Shown here one piece after another: positions 35,141 to 47,191 of a DNA stretch of 64,000 bases. The notes under the pieces are model-generated. The model made no database searches, was not told the DNA's origin, and was given only the letters and a program-made list of their open reading frames with translations. Origin of the DNA: Calendula officinalis (taxonomy: Eukaryota; Streptophyta; Magnoliopsida; Asterales; Asteraceae); NCBI GenBank assembly GCA_963853835.1, contig OY970832.1:27336208-27400207 (forward strand). The letters are read 5' to 3'. How positions within the stretch are numbered: the first letter of the stretch is position 1; each line of letters opens with the position of its first letter. The position numbers were made by a program, and so were the translations under genes.

Positions 35141-37186
35141 ACAAATTTCACAAATTTGTTATGTCACCTTCCAAAAATATAATCCGGAATTTTAAGAAAA
35201 TATAATGATAATTTAAACTAATTAAATATGGAAGTTGATTTAAACTCGTTTTTTTTTAAATACTGTAAACCATGATTTAATGTTGATTTAAATCTAGTAT
35301 TTTCTCCAAATTAGGAAATTCATTTATAAAAGCATTTTCAGAAATTTAACTAAAGAAATCATTGACTAGACCAATCATTAAACGAAACGAATTCATTTCC
35401 GGAAATACTATTTTACCGAATCGTTTGACAAATTTAAATTTTGAAATCGTCCAAATGACTAAAAGCCCCTCGGAGTCAGCATTACACATCATTAAAAAAG
35501 ACCAACCCAACGATGGGAAATGGACATGTCGTCATAAAATTGTATTGCTTAGCTGCATAGATAGGTGGTAGATTATCAAATTATGAGCGAGCGTACCCGA
35601 CAAATTCTCTTATGCAGGTATACTTTTTATTTAAATATTGCGGTTATGTAATTCAATGTGACAGTGATAATTATTGTAATTTTGAATTACTTATTTTAAT
35701 GATACCTATAATTATGGTTTATGGTTTAAAAATCACAACTAAAATTAATCCGATAAATATAGTAGTTTTGAATTTCTTATTTTAATACCGGTATTTATTA
35801 GACTCTCGTTAAAGGTGAACTAATAAAATAAGCCAGTGTGGGTAACTAACACTCCTATTTTAATATAAAATTTATCACTCGTAAATGCAAATTTATTTTT
35901 GGAAGGTGCCATAATCGAATTTATTTTTTGATTTAAAAGAATTAGTTAATACTCATAAGAATTAATAATAATACGAAATCACTATATTATGATACATATA
36001 GTAGTTTTTATAAATCAAGAAGCTGATAAATAATTTTCGGCACTTTGTTATGGTATTTTCCAAAACTAAAATCCAGTTTTCATAAATAAAATCTAGTATT
36101 TTAAGGGAAAAAATAATGATAATTTCGTGTTAATAATTAATTTTCTTAAATCGACAAACTGATAATGAATTTCGGAAATTTGTTATGGCACCTACAAAAA
36201 TAAAATCCGGAATTTTAAGAAAATTTGATGATAATTTGAACTAATTAAACATGGAAGTTGATTTAAATATGTTTTTGTTGAAAAAATATTGTAAATCATA
36301 ATTTAATATTGATTTGAATCCGGTATTTTCTCTAAATTATGAAATGCATTTATAAAAACACTTCCAGGAATTCAGCTAAAAATCATTTATTGGACCAATC
36401 ATTTTTCCGGAAATACTATTTGAACAAATCATTTGACAAAAGTTAAATTTTGAAATTGTCCAAATGACTAAAAGTACCTTTGAGGCAGCATTACACATAA
36501 TAAAAAAGGACCAAACCAACGACGGGAAATGAACATGTCATCCTAAAATTATCATGCTTAGCTCCATAGATAGGTGACAGATTATCAAATTATGAGCGAG
36601 CGTACCCGACAAATTATTGTATGCAGGTAAACTTTTTATTTAAATATTGCGGTTATGTAATTTAATGTGACTGTGATAATTATTGTAATTTTGAATTCTT
36701 CATTTTAAGGATCCCTATAATTATGGCTTACGGTTTAAAAATCACAAATTAAATTAATCCGATAAATATAGTTGTTCTGAATTTCTTTTTTACTACCAGT
36801 ATTAATTAGTCCCTCATTAAAGATGAACTAATAAAATAAAACAATGTGGGTAACTAACACTGCTATTTTAAAATAAAATTTATCACCCGTAAAATTCAAA
36901 TTTATTTTGGAAGGTGGCATAATCGAATTTATTCATTGATTTACAAGAATTTAATAATATTCTTAAGAAATAATCATAATATGAAATTACTATAATAGCA
37001 AGGTGTAATTAGCGAGGTGTAAAAAAACATTGGTCAAATTTTATCACTCGGAAAATATAAATTTATTTAGGTTATTTTATATTTGTTTGCAAATCACGCA
37101 TTATGTGCTGAAAATCACCTATTGTTAAGATAAAATTTGTCAAATTTTAAACATATATTACGATTTTTATTTTTATTTCTAGAATT
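35141..37186. repeat. Unit 4 spacer with A and B subrepeats
   Basis: A starts near 35135 and B near 36160 at the two AAACTGATAAT / GTTATGGCACC landmarks. GAGCGAGCGTACCCGAC occurs in both (35585 and 36595). Otherwise AT-rich and non-coding. Confidence 0.75.
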
Positions 37187-37405
37187 AGTTTTCAACATTG
37201 TATTAGGAAATTTTAGGTCCTGCATTTTAATTTTGGTCATCTGAAATACACCCCTCAAGTGTGCTTTGCTATGATTATTAACAAAAGCCAAGGCCAGACA
37301 TTGTCGCAACTTGGTTTGTTTCTTCAAAAACCAGTATTTTCTAACGAGATTATATGTCGTTGTCTCAAGAGTTAAGAGCAAGAAAGGATTGAAGGTTATT
37401 AGTTG
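37187..37405 (+). pseudogene. Helitron helicase fragment H2, unit 4
   Basis: Carries the MTINKSQGQTLSQLG-like block (here ATGATTATTAACAAAAGCC) and the shifted-frame VVVSRVKSKKGLKVISC block. The frame break between them is in the same place as in other units. Confidence 0.75.
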
Positions 37406-37719
37406 CCACAAAGATGGCAATTACACTAACTCAACAACAAATATCGGTTACAAAGAAATTTTATCTTGTCTCTATATTTTTCTTATACCATTTATTCATG
37501 TATCAAAAGTTTTTTATTATCATTTCAATTATAGATTGTTATATTATTTCAACATGATCACAGTTTTATTATTTTCCTATATCTCTTGAAGCATGCCTGC
37601 CCATTCCGGCGGGCATTGAAGCCAGTTGTTTTATATATTGGTGATAGATAGGTGGTATATTTCACACACAGCTATATCTCATCCATAAAATTACATTGAT
37701 TTTATTTGTATCTTGATTC

Positions 37720-38164
37720 ATGTCAATGGAGGTCACCGCAAAACAGTCAGTCTCCTTACCATGGAAAACACGCATTACTCTTTCTGTTCTCACCACCTTC
37801 ACCACCGCATGTTTCCGGAAAAAGGGCACCATCAACCGTCGTCTTCTTAATTTAATCTCCTTCCGGAGCCCCGCGACATCCACATCCGTTAACGGCATTG
37901 CGTTATACGATGTCGTAGTAGATCAGGAAAGGAACCTCTGGTTCGGAGTCTTTGTACCTAGGAAACACGCCGGTGATGATCTACCGGTGATCGTGTTCTT
38001 TCACGGCGGCAGATTCATCTACCTCTCTCCGGACGCCCGGGCCTACAATGCCATGTGCCACCGATTCGCCAGAAACTCACCGGCGCTTATTGTTTCTGTT
38101 AATTACAGGCTTGCGCCGGAGCATCGGTATCCGACTCAACATCATGATTGCTTTGATGTACTGA
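37720..38164 (+). pseudogene. Carboxylesterase pseudogene CXE-4, exon 1 first part
   Basis: Open from MSMEVTAKQS to HHDCFDVL, where a solo LTR is inserted after ACTGA. HGGG is changed to HGGR. The gene continues at 40449-40523 and 43348-43970. Confidence 0.92.
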
Positions 38165-40448
38165 TGTAAGGACCGAGTCAAAATACCCACCAAACAAAAA
38201 CTAACATTATCCCAATAACTATCTAATTACAATTAACTATTCGAATCCGATAACGAATGTACAAAAGACAATAAACGAGCCAACATCTCACTACCAACAA
38301 TGACTATGGATACAACCAACTAACTACAATCAAAATACAAAACTACCCAACTCCCGCATACATAAATGTATACCAGAAGTACCTCTTCTAAGCTTTCGAT
38401 CAACTTCTAGATCCTATAAGCTTACTCCTATCTTTTCCAGTAAAAAGGTTAGTTCACTAAACGATTAAGCTACCACGAGCTTAGTGAGTTCATAAAGCAC
38501 AAAATAATACTAGCATTATATACAACCAAAGGAATAAAACATATAAATGATATAAAACAATTCAAGTAATTCATATTATAGCAAGAACACGTTAAAACAT
38601 AACTAACCGAGAAGCTTTACATCTTGAAATGAGATTTAGTGAGGATACGACGTGACCGAGTATCAACACCTATCCGGGTCAACGAGACTTACTGGATGAA
38701 TGAGATTATGAATACAACTACATCGCGATAATCAACAAGATTTCGCCAGATAATAGACACAATCTAGAACCAATCACCGAGTCAATACTCAACGGGAATC
38801 ATCATATAACCAGTATAACCGACAGACGATACCACATCATGAGTCAACGAGATCTCAATACAATCCAAACGAATCAAAGTGCGTCATTCCCTCTTAGGCC
38901 ATTAGGGAATGAGGCCGATGAAGTTGATCATGGTGTCCCTTAATGAACCCACAACCGCGAACTTCACCACCACGATCCATACCACTCCTCCACCGGGTAC
39001 TCCCTTGACCACCGCCAAACATATTACTCAAAGTAATACTCAAGCCGCCGTGGTTCCTCACGAAATGAAATCATCTCTCAAGGAATTCATACGGGTAACT
39101 CATTCGATATCAAACGAAACAATAACAAAGATAACTCCACGAGATCGGAACACGATGATTATCACAACCCGAATCACTAATAAATGAATCTCACACAAGG
39201 GCAATCCAACCGAGTCACCACACGAGGAATTTATACGACTTGAAGCAATACCAAGTGAGGCATTACAAGTATATTCCAACAATCAAGATATCTAACCAAC
39301 TATTCAAACATAACGTATCACTAATAATCCTATGTTCTTACAATTCAATGCATTTATCATGAGTTTATCAATGAATCAATCTTCGCCTAATCATAATTTA
39401 TTCAAATCACTAGAAATTTCGATTCAGTGTTCTAAGCATCACATTTGTAATAAAAATAACCCAAATAACATATAAACACATAGCATTTATGTATATATAT
39501 ATATATATAACTACTAGTATACAGATGTACGTAGATGAACCCACCTGGGAATTAGCAACTTCAACAATAAACTTAGCAATTCCAACGCCACCGATCAATG
39601 GAGTTATCACAATTTCCACTTGGTGACCTATATAATACATACATATATTTTCAATCATCATCAAGTTCATAATATAAGACTACACCCATACTTGACAAAT
39701 TTTCCCTAATTTGTCAAGATTATCAAACCCTATCTTAAATTGTTCATACTCTTGATTTTACTAGTTATAAAGGTGAATACTAACTCAATACATCATTATA
39801 TGAAGACACTATGTCTGAATTTTAACTTCTAAAATCGGACCCCAAACTAGGGTTCATAATCTTCCCCAATTTCTCCCAAGATTATACTTGCATGAAGCTA
39901 AAGGGTGTTGCTTTACCTTAATATGATGATTCTATGATGAAATCCCTTTGATTTGGGTTGAAATATGCCTTGAATCGTGGGAAATCGCCAAAAATCGCCG
40001 GAGTTCGATGGGTGTGAATTTTGGGTGAAAAATAAGAAGTTTTGGGAAAAAATCCGTTTTTAATGGTCTGGCTGCAAGAATTCGCGCCGCGAATTGCTAG
40101 TTCGCACCGCGAATTTTCCCTATTTAAATTTCGCACCGCGAATTGCTATTTGGCACCGCGATTTCTCCCTATTTTCGCGTTCGTGCCCAATTTCGCGGTC
40201 GCTAAATGAAGTTGCTATTTGATTCGGTGCATTTTTTCGTGCCGCGAACTATGGGTTCGCACCGTGAACTTCTAAGATGCTGCAATTTTCCAATTTTTAC
40301 TCCTATTTAACTTATATCATTTAATCAAATACTCAAAAACACAGATTTTAACCATAAATCCAACTAACAAATCCTAATACCGTATTATTTACCAAGTAAT
40401 ATTTAACTTAACAATTAAAAATACTAAATACAGAACACGTATGTTACA
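38165..40448. mobile_element. Solo LTR (2284 bp) inserted in CXE-4
   Basis: Begins TGTAAGGACCGAGTC and ends ATGTTACA, flanked by a perfect 5-base duplication ACTGA (38160-38164 and 40449-40453). No second LTR, primer site or internal sequence is present, so it is a solo LTR left by recombination. Minus orientation is likely, because the end would then read CTCGGTCCTTACA, but this is not proven. It holds a GC-rich palindrome cluster at 40081-40271 and short chance frames near 38909 and 39410. Confidence 0.88.
40081..40271. repeat. Cluster of CCGCGAA palindromic motifs in the solo LTR
   Basis: TTCGCGCCGCGAA, TTCGCACCGCGAA (twice), GGCACCGCGA, TTTCGCGGTCGC, TCGTGCCGCGAAC and TTCGCACCGTGAAC occur within 190 bases. 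This is a CpG-rich island in otherwise AT-rich DNA. It is repeated in the duplicate at about 56163-56353. Confidence 0.85.
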
Positions 40449-40523
40449 ACTGAAGTTTCTTAACGATGAAGAAAATAGATCTAAATCGTTGCCGGAGAAT
40501 GCGAATCTGTTTCGGTGCTTTCT
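40449..40523 (+). pseudogene. CXE-4 exon 1 middle part
   Basis: Seventy-five bases of exon 1 lie between the two solo LTRs, from ACTGAAGTTTC to GCTTTCT. They encode the KFLNDEENRSKSLPENANL segment seen in the intact gene. Confidence 0.92.
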
Positions 40524-41399
40524 TGTCACACCCCGCCAAAAATGAGTTTTACTTCATCTTAAATATTTTGCGGAAGAATGGAGGTGTAACGTTCATGATT
40601 ACATAGCAAAAATTAAGTAAACAAACAACCACATAAATAACATAATGAAAATGGTTTACCTTCTAAAAATGGAAAGTTTCCAAAATTAGTAGTTTCCTAA
40701 AATGGTTAGTTTTGAAAATGAAATGTTTGTTTGTAAACATAAATGTTCATTCATGGCTCACGATAATCCACGACTCATATCCTCCAGTCTTACTGAGCTC
40801 CTAAATCACCTGAAAAACATAAGTAAAAGGGTCAACAAATAATGTTGAATGAATCCACAAGGTTTGAGTGTTTCTGTTGAAAATGTTATGTTTGCTACTC
40901 AAAATGTTTGTTGAGAAAATAGTTTTATGAAAGATTTCTTGGATAACCATGTAATGATCAAATAATGTTGGGACGATGAGTGTCAGCCTATAATACTATC
41001 TACATATCCATGGTCTAGATCCACTAGTTAATGATTGCTGGCACCTTAGTCCAGTATAATAATTTTTTTTCATGCCAACGCAATAATGAAAATGTAAAGT
41101 TGTTGTACAGTCATATGTTGAAATAGTAAATGTAGCATAGCTTATGTTTTCCACCCCGATAGTTTATAAACAGTAAAAAGTAGTAAAAGGGGTTGTGGAC
41201 TCACCTGGCCAAAGCTTAGCACTAGATTAACCTCGAAGAATCTCTTCAAATACTCCTAGCGCCTAAACGCAATAATAATCTAATTAGACTAAGCTAACAC
41301 AGGAGATTTAATAATAAATTATTACGATATATGATTTGCGTTATGTTTTATGTTTTGTGAGATCAAATGAATTAGGGTTATTGGACCTTAATGGACCGA

Positions 41400-42080
41400 A
41401 GTGAAATGAAATGAAATGGGCTTCGAAATGAAATGAAATGAGCTTCGAAATGAAATGAAATGGGCTTGGGTTAGGCTTAATGGGCCTAGATGGGCTTAAT
41501 GGGCCTAGATGGGCTTAATGGTCCTAGTTGGGCTTAATGGGCCACTCGGTGGGCCACTTGGGCCTCAAGTTGGGCTTAGGTCCGATTAGGTTAGGCCATG
41601 GATTGGGATTGGGCTTGGGCCCAATTTGGTGCGGTTTGGGCTACGAATGGGCCACGAGTTTGGGCTTTGGCCCAATTGGGTTTGGCTACTAATGGGCCGA
41701 CTAAAGTTTGGCGCGATGGGCTTGGTTAGATAGAATGGGCCAAGTATGGGCCTTGGCCCAATTAGGCATTCGGGTTTGGGTCGATCGGTTGGGTCAAGCA
41801 CAAGCCATGACCCGGTTTCACTTGTGGGTCAGACTATGGTCAACGAAAGTCAACAAAAGTCAACTAGGGTTTCATTGTATTTGGTCTAGGGTGAGGGTTT
41901 AGAATTAGGGTTTGGCCGAATGGATTAGGGTTTCGGTCTAGGGTTTGAACCAAAATGGTTGTCACCGGCTATCGGCGCCGGTGACTCGAGTCTAGGTTCA
42001 AGTCACATTTACCACAATCAAAGTTCAAGGCTTTCTAGGGTTTAGGTCAAGAAATCAACAAACAACAAATTAGGGTTTAG
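41400..42080 (-). promoter_or_regulatory. TGGGCC / telo-box motif cluster in the LTR
   Basis: Dense TGGGCC and TGGGCT words (site II-like) occur to about 41800. Repeated AGGGTTT words, which read AAACCCTA on the minus strand like plant telo-boxes, follow at 41865-42080. A 22-base tandem word (GAAATGAAATGGGCTTC-like) is at 41401-41466. The role in LTR transcription is inferred from motif type only. Confidence 0.45.
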
Positions 42081-42345
42081 ATAACACGAATAAGAAATCA
42101 AACGAACAAATAACGATCAGCAAATGGATAAACGAACAAACCCTTTGACATGCATGCAAACATGCACGTTGGGATCAAGCACAAGAATTTCCGAGACCAT
42201 ATGGCCTTGGCCATGGTTTCGGTTTCGAACATACGGACCGAAACAAATAAAAAAAACAAGGAAAGGGTATAAGGCATTACCTCGTGCGTACCACGAACAA
42301 GAGATCGAAAGGGATTGCTTGTTTCTCGATCAAGAATCGGACGAA

Positions 42346-42432
<87 letters not shown>
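42346..42432. repeat. GAT trinucleotide microsatellite, 29 repeats
   Basis: A pure GAT run. Its duplicate at 58422-58448 has nine repeats. It opens frames on both strands (poly-D, poly-H, poly-M, poly-I) that are artefacts. Confidence 0.97.
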
Positions 42433-42433
<1 letters not shown>

Positions 42434-43094
42434 CTTGCGTCGGCCGATAGAGAGGGAGAGATCAAAGAGAGTAGGGTTTGCCAATGAGTTATATTTATAG
42501 TGGAAGATTTCAGGGTTAGATGATAGAGTTCAAGTAGGATACAAACTCTTTTAAATCAAAGATAGAGATAAGAGTTAAGGAAGGATAAGATCTAGGTTTG
42601 AATTCAAATTAGGATAAAGATTGAAATTATATAAACAAATAAAATGATAATGATAGGGTTTAAGTATAAAATCAAGATAAAGATAAAGGTAAAAGATTCA
42701 GAAGGAAAAGAAGATAAGGATAGAAGTTCAAGTTTAAATAAGATGATAAGGATAATAACAATTAATGTTTGAAAAGGGATAACCACACCACCAAGAGGTG
42801 GTTGGTCGAAATTATGGGTACCAAGAGAAGGGGTTTCGTCCATTTGATGGTCGGGACAACAATTGATGTGTTGGTTTTGGAATAAAATCCGTTACGAGTC
42901 ACATTTGGTTAATTATTTTGATTTATTGTTTTAAATAATACATATGTATCATTTTTAGAAATGTTTTTAGGAAATGAAGTCACCACAAGTAATATAAAAT
43001 GTCGTGTTAACTAAAATAGTTAAACACTGATTTATGGTGCAAATGTTAAATGTTTGGTGAACTAGGTATGTGTTTGGATGCCAAAAATATAAAT

Positions 43095-43312
43095 GAAACG
43101 AAATGAGAATAGTTTCTAGAAATAGAAGCTTTCTAAATACAAAAATGATATGAAATGAGGAAAGTTTTTAAAAATAGAAACTTTCTAAAATTAGAAATGA
43201 TATGAAATAAGGAAAGTTTCTAAATTTAGAAACGTTCTAACATTAGAAATGATACGAAATGAGAAAGTTTCTAAAAATAGAAACTTTATAAATATAGAAA
43301 GTAAGAAATGAA
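43095..43312. repeat. Four hairpin-forming AAAGTTTCTA...TAGAAACTTT repeats
   Basis: Repeated arms of type AAGTTTCTAAAAATAGAAACTT recur at about 45-60 base intervals, separated by ATGATATGAAATGAGG-like linkers. The block is present again at 59111-59328. Confidence 0.8.
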
Positions 43313-43347
43313 AAATAGTAACATACCCAAAATGTCGAGTTGTCGCA

Positions 43348-43970
43348 TTTCTCGCCGGAGATAGTGCTGGTGGAAACCTAGCACATCATGTTGCTCAAAG
43401 AGCAAGTGAATTCAACTTCACGAGACTTAAGGTATGATCGATTATTCATAATTTTTAGTTTATATACAGCTATATATTTTTTTAACTTTTTACAAAACAG
43501 TACATCAGTTATTGCAAAAATATACATCATGTTTGAAGGTAATCGGAGTTGTGGCAATTCAGCCTTTCTTCGGCGGAGAGGAGCGGACGGAATCTTAGAT
43601 ACGGCTTGAAGGAGTACCGCTCGTTTCAAAAAAGCGAACCGATTGGATGTTGAAAGCATTTTTAGCACAAGGGGAAGTATTGAATCGTGACCATCCAATT
43701 ATCAACGTTAGCGGCCCAAAGGCCTTTGACCTGTCAAAAATAGAGTTCCCGAAAACAATGGTGGTTGTTGGCGGTTTTGATACTCTATACGACTGGCAAA
43801 AAAGGTATTACGAGTGGCTACTAAGGTTGGGGAAAGAAGTGTACTTGTTTGAGTACCCGAACATGTGCCACGCTTTCTATATCTTCCCGGAATTGCCCGA
43901 ATCTACACAACTTATTGGGCAGGTGAAGGAGTTTATTCGTAAAGTATCGAGTAATGTTAGAACTTCATAG
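43348..43970 (+). pseudogene. CXE-4, exon 1 end, intron and exon 2
   Basis: Exon 1 resumes with TTTCTCGCCGGAGATAGTG (GDSAGG) and ends at 43431. The intron is 43432-43538. Exon 2 (43539-43970) has TAG at 43596-43598 where the intact gene has a Glu codon (TESE). GGFD and CHAF follow. With the two LTR insertions the gene is dead. Confidence 0.92.
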
Positions 43971-44349
43971 ATAAGTTAATACCTTGGTTAATTAGTAACT
44001 ACTTTTATAAATAATGCATAACTGTTGTATCTTGCGTATTAATATACATTGAGGTATCTGGTCACAAATCTATTTGTGGGGTTTGTACGAATGTTGTGTT
44101 CGAACTTAGTAGTATCTATTCGTGTGATGATAAAGAAGCACTAACTTTTATACAATGAGGTATCTGGTCACACAATCTTTGTTTTTATTGACGAAAATGG
44201 TTGAAAGGTCCTAACTTTGAATTATAGAAGCAACATGAGGTTCACTCAGGGCTACCCGCGAGGTAGATGGTCACCCTGCATCATATGTTGTGGTTAATAA
44301 TAGGTGCTTCTGTAATGTGTATGTGAAACATTGGTAAGAAAGCAGTTAC
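43971..44349. other. 3' flank of CXE-4
   Basis: Shared post-gene region with GAGGTATCTGGTCACA twice and GCTACCCGCGAGGTAGATGG. No gene. Confidence 0.6.
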
Positions 44350-44520
44350 GAATGCGAATTAATATAATTAAAGGTAAGATCACATCAGGTTCGAAATTTG
44401 GTACCATTTGCACTATTGCGCGTATGTTCCTTATTCCTTCGGACAACAAAATGTCTTTCGAATTTAAAAGAATACAGTTTCCTATACAATTATGTTTTGT
44501 CATTACCATTAATAAACTGA
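44350..44520 (+). pseudogene. Helitron helicase fragment H1, unit 5
   Basis: Reads MRINIIKGKITSGSKFG, then RMFLIPSDNKMSFEF and FPIQLCFVITIN. It is open through the fragment and then runs into spacer sequence. Confidence 0.75.
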
Positions 44521-45388
44521 TAATAAATTTCAGAAATTTGTTATGGCACCTTCCAAAAATCTAATCCGGAATTTTAAGAAAATATAATCATAATTTAAAC
44601 GAATTAAATTTGGAAGTTGATTTAAACTTGTTTTTTTTTTTTTTTTTTAAAAAATAAATACTGTAAACCATAATTTAATGTTGATTTAAATCTAGTATTT
44701 TCTCCACATTAGGAAATTCATTTATAAAATCATTTACAGAAATTTAACAAAAGAAATCATTGACTAGACCATTCATTAAATGAAACGAATTCATTTCCGG
44801 AAATACTAATTGACCGAATCGTTTGACAAAATTTAAATTTTGAAATCGCCCAAATGACTAAAAGGCCCTTTGAGTCAGCATTACACATCATTAAAAAGGA
44901 CCAACCCAACGATGGGAAATGGACATGTCGTCATAAAATTGTATTGCTTAGCTCCATAGATAGGTGGTAGATTATCAAATTATGAGGGAGCGCACCCGAC
45001 GAATTCTCTTATGCAATTATACTTTTTCTTTAAATGTTGCGGTTATGTAATTTAATGTGACAGTGATAATTATTGTAATTTTGAATTCCTTATTTTAAGG
45101 ATACCTATAATTAAGGTTTAGGGTTTAAAAATCACAACTAAAATTAATTCGATAAATATAGTATATTTGAATTTCTTATTTTAATACCGGTATTAATTAG
45201 ACTCTCGTTAAAGGTGAACTAATAATATAAATCAATGTGGGTAACTAAGACTCCTATTTTAATATTAAAGTTATCACCCGTAAATGCAAATTTATTTTTG
45301 GAAGGTGCCATAATCGAATTTATTTTTTGATTTAAAAGAATTTGTTAATACTCATAAGAATTAATAATAATATGAAATTACCATATTA

Positions 45389-45486
<98 letters not shown>

Positions 45487-46689
45487 GTTTTTATAAATCA
45501 AGAAACTAATAAATAAATTTTGGCCCTTTGTAATGGAATTTTCCAAATATAAAATCCAGTTTTCCATGAATAAAATCTAGTATTTTAAGGAAAAAAATAA
45601 CGATAATTTCTTGTTGATAATTAATTTTCTTAAATCGACAAACTGATAATGAATTTCTAAAATTTGTTATGGCACCTACAAAAATAAAATCCAGAATTTT
45701 AAGAAAATTTGATGATAATTTGAACTAATTAAATATGGAAGTTGATTTATATATGTTTTTGTTGAAAAAATATTGTAAATCATAATTTAATATTGATTTG
45801 AATCCGGTATTTTCTCTAAATTTGGAAATTCATTTATAAAAACACTTTCAGGAATTCAGCTAAAAAATCATTTACTGGACCAATCATTAAATGAAATGAA
45901 TTAATTTCCGGAAATAATATTTGAACAAATCGTTTGACAAAATCTAAATTTTGAAATCGTCCAAATGACTAATAGGACCTTTGAGCCAGCATTACACATA
46001 ATCAAAAAGGACCAAACCAACGATGGGAAATGAACATGTCATCCTAATATTGTCATGCTTAGCTCCATAGATAGGTGACAGATTATGAAATTATGAGCGA
46101 GCGTACCCGACAAATTATCGTATGCAGGTAAACATTTTATTTAAATATTGCGGTTATGTAATTTAATGTGTCTGTGATAATTTTTGTAATTTTGAATTCT
46201 TTATTTTAAGGATCCCTATAATTACGGTTTACGGTTTAAAAATCACAACTGAAATTAATCCGATAAATATAGTTGTTCTGAATAGCCTTTTTACTAACGG
46301 TATTAATTAGTCCCCCATTAAAGATGAACTAATAAAATAAAACAATGTGGGTAACTAACAATGCTATTTTAAAAAAAATATTATCACCCGTAAAATACAA
46401 ATTTATTTTGGAAGGTGCCATAATCGAATTTATTTATTGATTTAAAAGAATTTATTAATATTCTTAAGAATTAATCATAATATGAAATTACTATAATAGG
46501 AAGGTGTAATTAGCTAGGTGTAAAAAACATTGGTCAAATTTTATCACTCATAAAATATAAATTTATTTAGGTTATTTTATATTTGTTTGCAAATCACGCA
46601 TTATGTGCTGAAAATAACCTATTGTAAAAATAAAATTGATCAAATTTTAAACAATATATATTAAGTTTTTTATTTTTATTTCTGGAATT
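44521..46689. repeat. Unit 5 spacer with A and B subrepeats and AT run
   Basis: Two diverged copies of the spacer segment, A from about 44510 and B from about 45640. An AT microsatellite (45391-45483) sits at the end of A, where other units read ATGATACATATAGTAG. A T run is at 44631-44648. No gene. Confidence 0.75.
45391..45483. repeat. AT dinucleotide microsatellite
   Basis: About 46 AT units. The duplicate at 61404-61468 is about 30 bases shorter. Confidence 0.95.
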
Positions 46690-46922
46690 AGTTTTCAACA
46701 TTATATAAGGAAATTTTGGGTCCTGCATTTTAATTTTGGTCATCTGAAATACACCCCTCAAGTGTGCTTTGCTATGACTATTAACAAAAGCCAAGGTCCG
46801 ACATTGTCGCAACTTGGTTTGTTTCTACAAAAACCGGTATTTTCAAATGAGATTGTATGTCGTTGTCTCAAGAGTTAAGAGCAAGAAAGGATTGAAGGTT
46901 ATTTGTTGCCACAAAGATGGCA
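46690..46922 (+). pseudogene. Helitron helicase fragment H2, unit 5
   Basis: Contains the VCFAMTINKSQG and LSQLGLFLQKPVFSNEIVC blocks (GQ changed to GP-like by a C substitution), then VVVSRVKSKKGLKVICC in the other frame. It lies about 270 bases before the CXE-5 start codon. Confidence 0.75.
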
Positions 46923-47061
46923 AGAAGTTTTATTTTGTCTCTATATTTTTCTTATACCATTTATTCATGTATCAAAAGTTGTTTATTATCATTTCAATTA
47001 TAGATTATTATATTATTTCAACATTATCACAATTTTAATATTTTCCTATATCTCTCTTGAA

Positions 47062-47090
47062 GCATGCCCGCCCATTCCCGCGGGCTTTAA
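47062..47090 (+). other. GC-rich hairpin upstream of CXE-5 (possible Helitron 3' end)
   Basis: GCCCGC, an 8-base loop, then GCGGGC, followed by the palindrome GGCTTTAAAGCC. Other units keep a 7-bp stem GCCCGCC/GGCGGGC. A GC hairpin a few bases before the end is a feature of Helitron 3' termini, and a helicase tail lies just upstream. However, no CTRR end is present at the expected place. Confidence 0.4.
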
Positions 47091-47102
47091 AGCCGGTTGT
47101 TC

Positions 47103-47110
47103 TATATATA
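47103..47110 (+). promoter_or_regulatory. TATA box of CXE-5
   Basis: TATATATA lies 82 bases before the start codon and is conserved in every unit that has a 5' end. It implies a short 5' UTR of roughly 50-60 bases that includes the CACACACACCTATATCTC segment. Confidence 0.6.
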
Positions 47111-47191
47111 GGTGATAGATAGGTGGTATATTTTCACACACACCTATATCTCATCCATAAAATTACATTGATTTTATTTGTATCTTGATTC

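Larger units (their letters stand above)
40524..43347 (-). mobile_element. Solo LTR (2824 bp) of the gypsy family, inserted in CXE-4
   Basis: Starts TGTCACACCCCGCC and ends GTTGTCGCA on the plus strand, with a perfect 5-base duplication TTTCT (40519-40523 and 43348-43352). It is homologous to the 3' LTR at 18916-20461 in the opposite orientation, so it reads on the minus strand. It contains a GAT microsatellite (42346-42432), GGGCC-rich tandem words (41400-41800), several AGGGTTT words (41865-42080) and a hairpin repeat block (43095-43312). There is no internal sequence. Confidence 0.9.

Noticed and set aside
38909..39187. Thr-rich 92-codon frame, also at 54995-55273
   Set aside because: It lies inside a solo LTR with defined ends and has no recognisable domain. 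Its repeat at 54995 is due to the segmental duplication, not selection.
42098..42487. Long frames with poly-His, poly-Asp, poly-Met or poly-Ile
   Set aside because: They are the six-frame reading of a GAT microsatellite inside a solo LTR. The duplicate with nine repeats shortens all of them equally.
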